Assembly (NCBI GenBank): GCA_019421725.1 | Contig: JAHZES010000066.1 | Location: forward strand, 1 to 10,117 | Source of the DNA: Clostridiales bacterium | GTDB taxonomy: Bacteria > Bacillota > Clostridia > Oscillospirales > Acutalibacteraceae | Direction of reading: 5' to 3' | DNA: 10,117 nt | In this document: piece by piece, positions 6,061 to 10,117 of the stretch | Position numbering within the stretch: position 1 is the first letter of the stretch | Layout: each line of letters starts with the position of its first letter | Notes under the pieces: model-generated | Database searches by the model: none | The model's input: only the letters and a program-made list of their open reading frames with translations | Told to the model about the DNA's origin: nothing | Position numbers and translations under genes: made by a program

Positions 6061-7941
6061 TCAATCCAGTTCTGCTTTACCGGTATACAGCTCGTAATAC
6101 CGTCCCTTAAGAGCAAGCAGTTGTTCGTGTGTTCCGCGTTCAATAATCACCCCGTGCTCCAGCACAAGAATTTCATCCGCATTGCGTACAGTGGAAAGCC
6201 GATGCGCAATGACAAAGGTCGTGCGGTTCTTCATCAGGCGATCCATACCGTGTTCAATGTGGCGCTCTGTGCGGGTATCAACGGAACTTGTTGCTTCGTC
6301 AAGCACCAGCAGCGGCGCTTTGCTGACGGCTGCTCTGGCGATATTCAGCAGCTGACGCTGTCCCTGGCTTAAATTGACGCCGTCTCCCTGCAGCATTGTT
6401 TGATAGCCATCCGAAAGACGCATGATAAACGAATGGGCGCTCGCCGTCTTCGCAGCGGCAATCACTTCATCATCTGTTGCATCCAACCTGCCGTAACGAA
6501 TATTTTCCATTACCGTTCCGGTAAACAGGTGGGTATCCTGCAGCACCATGGCAATGTTCCTGCGCAGGTTTTCCTTCTGCACCGATTTAATATCGACACC
6601 GTCAATGGTGATTACGCCCTCGTCAATTTCGTAGAAGCGGTTGACCAGATTTGTGATCGTCGTCTTTCCTGCTCCGGTCGATCCGACAAAGGCAATCTTC
6701 TGCCCTGGCCGCGCCTCCAGAGAAATGTCTTTCAAAATGGTCTGCCCGGGAACATAACCGAATGTGACATGATCCAGCCGGACATCGCCGCGGATATCGT
6801 TCAGCACGGCACCGTCCGCCGTCATTTCTTCCTCCGGCGCATCCATAATGGCAAATACGCGCTCTGCGCCGGCCAACGCGGAAAAGACCGTATTCATCTG
6901 CATCGCGATCTCATTGATCGGGCGGCTGAACTGCCGGGATGCATTTGCAAAAATTGTTAATCCACCGATATCAAACCGGCCGAGCGCACAGAATACACCG
7001 CCGATGCAGGCCGTAAACGCATAAGTCACCTGACTGAGATTGCCGAGCACCGGGCCCATAATACCGCCAAAAAACTGAGCCTTAATCTGTTTCCCTCTCA
7101 GATCGCTGTTGAGCACCTCAAAATCTTCTTCACACTCGGGCTCATGGCAAAACACCTTCACGACCTTCTGCCCGGAAACGGTTTCCTCAATGTATCCGTT
7201 AAGCGCACCGATAGCCGCCTGCTGCGCGACAAAATAGCGCCGGCTTTTCTTTGCGATCAGTCCGCCGGTTTTCGCAATAATCGGAATAAAAACAACGGTA
7301 ACAAGCGTCAGCCAAACATTCGTGTAAAGCATCATGACAAGCATGCCAACCAGCGTAATCACGCCGGAGATCAGAGAAATGATCGTGTTGTTGAGCATTT
7401 CGCCGATCGCATCCACATCATTCGTAAAACGGCTCATCAGTTCGCCGTGGTTATGCGCATCGTAAAAACGAATCGGCAGACGCTGAACCTTGTGGAACAG
7501 TTCCGTGCGGATGGTATACAGCGCACGCTGCGAAACGCCGATCATCAGCCGCGACTGCAGGTACTGTGCAGCCACACCAATGACATATACCAACCCCATA
7601 AAAACAAGCCCCTGCACAAAACCGTTCCAGTTGATCTCTCCGCCGTCCTGCGGCGCAATATAATTGATCACCGGGCGAAGCACATAAGTTCCGGCAAAGC
7701 TGGAAAGCCTAGACCCCAGCATAAACAGCAGCGCCCCGACGATTCGCATCCGATCCGCCCGAAGGTAGGAAAGCAGGCGACGAATAGTAGCTTTTGTTTC
7801 TTTTGGTTTTCCTGTGGCCATGGCTCCCCGGCCCGGGCCGCGCGGGCCTCCACCCATCGGACCGCCCTTTTTGCTCTCCACCTGTTTGGAAGCGTAGCGG
7901 GCCGTCAGTTTTTCTCTTCTGTTGTTTGCATCGCTGCTCAT
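6061..7941 (-). CDS. ABC exporter half-transporter (permease plus ATPase), catalytic-site subunit
   Basis: A 626-residue type IV ABC exporter half. An unusual cytoplasmic N-terminus of about 50 residues is rich in Gly/Pro/Arg/Lys (GGPMGGGPRGPGRG). Six membrane helices follow between about 66 and 350. The nucleotide-binding domain holds Walker A GSTGAGKTT (420-428), Q-loop Gln468, signature LSQGQ (524-528), Walker B LLVLDE with catalytic Glu549, D-loop SSVD and switch His580. The signature departs from LSGGQ at its third position. It pairs with the neighbouring half-transporter, whose own Walker B and switch residues are degenerate: a TM287/288 or BmrC/BmrD-like heterodimer that likely exports drugs or lipids from the cytoplasmic membrane. 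Its ATG overlaps the upstream stop (ATGA, 7938-7941), implying translational coupling, with GGGAGG about 10 bases before it. Real substrates are unknown. Confidence 0.93.
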   Translation of the reverse strand: MSSDANNRREKLTARYASKQVESKKGGPMGGGPRGPGRGAMATGKPKETKATIRRLLSYLRADRMRIVGALLFMLGSRLSSFAGTYVLRPVINYIAPQDGGEINWNGFVQGLVFMGLVYVIGVAAQYLQSRLMIGVSQRALYTIRTELFHKVQRLPIRFYDAHNHGELMSRFTNDVDAIGEMLNNTIISLISGVITLVGMLVMMLYTNVWLTLVTVVFIPIIAKTGGLIAKKSRRYFVAQQAAIGALNGYIEETVSGQKVVKVFCHEPECEEDFEVLNSDLRGKQIKAQFFGGIMGPVLGNLSQVTYAFTACIGGVFCALGRFDIGGLTIFANASRQFSRPINEIAMQMNTVFSALAGAERVFAIMDAPEEEMTADGAVLNDIRGDVRLDHVTFGYVPGQTILKDISLEARPGQKIAFVGSTGAGKTTITNLVNRFYEIDEGVITIDGVDIKSVQKENLRRNIAMVLQDTHLFTGTVMENIRYGRLDATDDEVIAAAKTASAHSFIMRLSDGYQTMLQGDGVNLSQGQRQLLNIARAAVSKAPLLVLDEATSSVDTRTERHIEHGMDRLMKNRTTFVIAHRLSTVRNADEILVLEHGVIIERGTHEQLLALKGRYYELYTGKAELD

Positions 7942-9674
7942 TGTGCTTTCGCCTCCCGTTCCATCTGAGAATCATAAATTTCGCGGTATTCCTCACTGGT
8001 CTTCATCAGCTCGTCATGGCTGCCCATACCGACAATACTGCCTTCGTCCAGCACAATGATTTTATCGGCATCCATCACGGAGGTGATACGCTGTGCAATA
8101 ATCAGTTTTGTGGAATCCTTCAGCTCTTTGGAAAAGCTCTCCCGGATCCGCCGTTCCGTAGCGGTGTCCACCGCACTGGTGCTGTCGTCCAAAATCAGGA
8201 TCTTCGGCTTTTTGAGCAATGCCCGTGCAATACACAGGCGCTGTTTTTGGCCGCCCGACACATTGGTACCGCCCTGATCGAGCATGGTATCAAGCCCGTC
8301 CGAAAAGCTTTCGACAAAATCGAGCGCCTGTGCGCTTTGCGCTGCGGAGCGGACCTCTTCCTCCGTCGCTTTTTCGTTGCCCCACATCAGATTTTCGCGG
8401 ATCGTGCCTGAAAAAAGAACGTTCTTCTGCAGCACCATGCCGACGCCGTCGCGCAGGTTCTTCAGCGAATAATCACGCACATCTACGCCATCCACCAGCA
8501 CCTGGCCCTCATCCACATCATAAAGCCGCGGGATCATCTGCACCAGCGTTGTTTTTCCGGAGCCGGTGGAACCGATAATGCCGACCACCTCTCCCGGCTG
8601 GGCGGTAAAGCTGATGTTGGAGAGCACCTTCTCTTCGCTGTTTTTATAATAGCGGAACGAAACATTGCGGAATTCCACTTTTCCATTCTTGACCTTCAAA
8701 TACTTTTGAGCGGCGTTTTCATCCGTCAGGTCCACCTTTGCGTCCAGCACCTCGTTGATACGGCGCAGGGAAGCCGTTGCACGCGAGCTTTGCATGATAA
8801 CCATTGCAAGCATCATCAGCGACATCAGGATTTGCGTAACATAGGTAACAAACGCAGTCAGGTCCCCAATCGCCATTCCTCCGACCGAAACCTGCTTTCC
8901 GCCGAACCAGACGACCGCAAGCGTGGTCAGATTCATAGCCAGCATCATAATCGGCATCGTGGTAATGATCACACGGAACGCACGCAGACTGTTTTCCAAC
9001 AGCTCTGAATTTGCCTTGCCAAACTTCTCTTCCTCAAAATCACTCCGCACAAAGGACTTGACCACACGGACATTCGTCAGATTTTCCTGAATGGCAGAAT
9101 TAACACCGTCAATTTTTTTCTGCATAACAGTAAAACGCGGAAAAGCCGTTTTGGTTACAAAAAACAGCGCCAGAACAAGCACCGGAATAACGACCGCCAG
9201 AATTACCGAAAGGCTTGGGCTCATAGCGATGGACATGACCAGCGCGCCGATAAGCATGCCGGGCGCCCGGAGCATCATACGCATACACATATTCACCAGG
9301 TTCTGCACCTGAGTCACGTCGTTGGTCAGACGGGTGACCAGAGAGCCTGTGCTGAACGAATCAATGTTCGCAAAGGAAAATGCCTGTACACGGGCAAACG
9401 CATCCCGCCGAAGATCTGCCGCCATGCTCACAGATCCCTTGGAGGCAAACCACGCGCCACCGGTTCCGCCCGCCATCATAAGCAGTGCGGTTACAACCAT
9501 TAAAACACCCATAGTAACTACATAACCGGTATTACGCCCCGCGACGCCGACGTTAATGATGTTTGCCATCAGCTTTGGCATCAGAATTTCACCGATCACC
9601 TCAGTGATCATCAGCAGCGGGCCAAAGATGAAAGCCCACTTATACGGCTTAATGTAATGAAATATTCGCTTCAA
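7938..9674 (-). CDS. ABC exporter half-transporter (permease plus ATPase), degenerate-site subunit
   Basis: A 578-residue ABC exporter half with six membrane helices between about 13 and 295 and a C-terminal ATPase. Walker A is GSTGSGKTT (368-376), Q-loop Gln416 and signature VSGGQ (472-476). Walker B ends ILILDD, so Asp497 replaces the catalytic Glu. The switch residue is Gln528 (IIAQRI) instead of His. These substitutions mark the non-hydrolysing or slow site of heterodimeric exporters. This subunit supplies a canonical signature to the partner's active site and receives the partner's altered LSQGQ. The start codon is TTG at 9674, with AAAGGGTGG six bases upstream, only 14 bp after the MarR stop; the TGA overlaps the next start by 4 bp. 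Membership of a MarR-ABC-ABC operon suggests a drug- or stress-responsive multidrug exporter (inference). Confidence 0.93.
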   Translation of the reverse strand: MKRIFHYIKPYKWAFIFGPLLMITEVIGEILMPKLMANIINVGVAGRNTGYVVTMGVLMVVTALLMMAGGTGGAWFASKGSVSMAADLRRDAFARVQAFSFANIDSFSTGSLVTRLTNDVTQVQNLVNMCMRMMLRAPGMLIGALVMSIAMSPSLSVILAVVIPVLVLALFFVTKTAFPRFTVMQKKIDGVNSAIQENLTNVRVVKSFVRSDFEEEKFGKANSELLENSLRAFRVIITTMPIMMLAMNLTTLAVVWFGGKQVSVGGMAIGDLTAFVTYVTQILMSLMMLAMVIMQSSRATASLRRINEVLDAKVDLTDENAAQKYLKVKNGKVEFRNVSFRYYKNSEEKVLSNISFTAQPGEVVGIIGSTGSGKTTLVQMIPRLYDVDEGQVLVDGVDVRDYSLKNLRDGVGMVLQKNVLFSGTIRENLMWGNEKATEEEVRSAAQSAQALDFVESFSDGLDTMLDQGGTNVSGGQKQRLCIARALLKKPKILILDDSTSAVDTATERRIRESFSKELKDSTKLIIAQRITSVMDADKIIVLDEGSIVGMGSHDELMKTSEEYREIYDSQMEREAKAQ

Positions 9675-9688
9675 TCGATACCACCCTT

Positions 9689-10117
9689 TCAGACTTCAGA
9701 TGTTGACGCCGCACCGGCGGATCTCGGCAGATCCTCCTGTGATTCGGCCAGCGCAAGATTTGCAAGCATTTTGTCCAGACAAAGGATAAACGCATCCAAT
9801 TCATCCCCGGAAAAATCACGGAACATAAAATCATCTACCAGCGCAAAGACACGGCGGCTCTGTTCCACTACCGCACGTCCCTTCGGCGTCAGAGTGATGA
9901 CATTGCAGCGATTGTCTGCAGAATCAACCACTCGCTCCACCAGCCCTGCTTTCTCCAGCTTTTTGAGGTGTATGGCGATGGCCGCGGTAGAAATATGGTG
10001 TGCATCCGCCATTTCCTTTTGAGAACAGCCCGCGTGGTCGGACAAATACATCAGAACGCGGTGCTGGCTGTGAAAAACACCGGTAAATTCCAGTTTCTTT
10101 TCCATAACACGCCGATG
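9689..10117 (-). CDS. MarR-family transcriptional regulator (5' end probably beyond the window)
   Basis: A winged helix-turn-helix repressor, 138 residues from the ATG at 10105. The DNA-binding helices run from about SQKEMADAHHISTAAIAIHL (28-47) to KKLEKAGLVERV. The beta wing DSADNRCNVITLT (61-73) shows the D-x-x-D-x-R pattern of MarR proteins, and helices for dimerisation follow (75-120). The Ser/Ala-rich tail is not conserved in the family. The frame stays open to the window edge (HRRV precedes that Met), no ribosome site lies before 10105, and MarR proteins usually carry a longer N-terminal dimerisation helix. I therefore think the true start is upstream. It is the first visible gene of the operon and probably represses its own promoter, which is not in this window, until a transported ligand binds. 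Confidence 0.9.
   Translation of the reverse strand, partial: HRRVMEKKLEFTGVFHSQHRVLMYLSDHAGCSQKEMADAHHISTAAIAIHLKKLEKAGLVERVVDSADNRCNVITLTPKGRAVVEQSRRVFALVDDFMFRDFSGDELDAFILCLDKMLANLALAESQEDLPRSAGAASTSEV

Noticed and set aside
7144..7968. Plus-strand open frame of 274 codons opposite the second ABC gene
   Set aside because: Antisense to strongly conserved ABC exporter sequence; composition rich in His/Arg/Asn is typical of a shadow frame.

Overview
The window looks like a chromosomal stretch from a Gram-positive anaerobe of the class Clostridia, probably near Oscillospirales/Ruminococcaceae. This is an inference from the moderate GC content, strong AGGAG-type ribosome binding sites, consensus sigma-A promoters and protein families common in those genomes (DUF4080 radical SAM enzyme, cytidylate kinase-like protein, family 6 DNA glycosylase, MarR-ABC-ABC operon). 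No species can be named from the sequence alone. No rRNA, tRNA, CRISPR array or intact mobile element was seen.

Left part (1-2390) is a zone of genetic decay. An AT-rich patch (about 111-280) carries what looks like the tail of a foreign coding frame. Next comes an IS481-like transposase relic with several frameshifts, an internal deletion and the catalytic glutamate changed to valine. A chimeric minus-strand reading frame follows: most of a MATE-family efflux pump joined in frame to the last ~110 residues of a leucine carboxyl methyltransferase-like enzyme. The MATE gene also has a single-base frameshift about 31 codons after its true start. It is still preceded by a well-formed MerR-type promoter (19-bp spacer with a perfect dyad), although no MerR gene is present.

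Middle part (2440-5829) holds intact housekeeping-type genes. A two-gene minus-strand unit encodes a cytidylate kinase-like protein and a hypoxanthine/uracil-DNA glycosylase, with a consensus promoter in front and a hairpin terminator behind. Upstream on the same strand is a cobalamin-domain radical SAM protein (DUF4080) with its own promoter. Divergent from it, on the plus strand, is a small 49-codon gene of unknown function with an excellent ribosome binding site.

Right part (5837-10117) holds a run of inverted repeats, the last being the likely terminator of a minus-strand operon: MarR regulator (5' end probably outside the window), then two half-transporter ABC exporters. Their sequence deviations are complementary: the first has Asp for the Walker B Glu and Gln for the switch His, while the second has canonical catalytic residues but an LSQGQ signature. 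That is the pattern of a heterodimeric multidrug exporter with one degenerate ATP site (TM287/288, BmrC/BmrD type). MarR presumably represses the operon and responds to a transported compound.

I found no convincing new multi-gene system. The best leads are the orphan MerR-type promoter with the rearranged efflux gene, the uncharacterised 49-residue protein with the structured region after it, and the AT-rich coding tail at the left edge.
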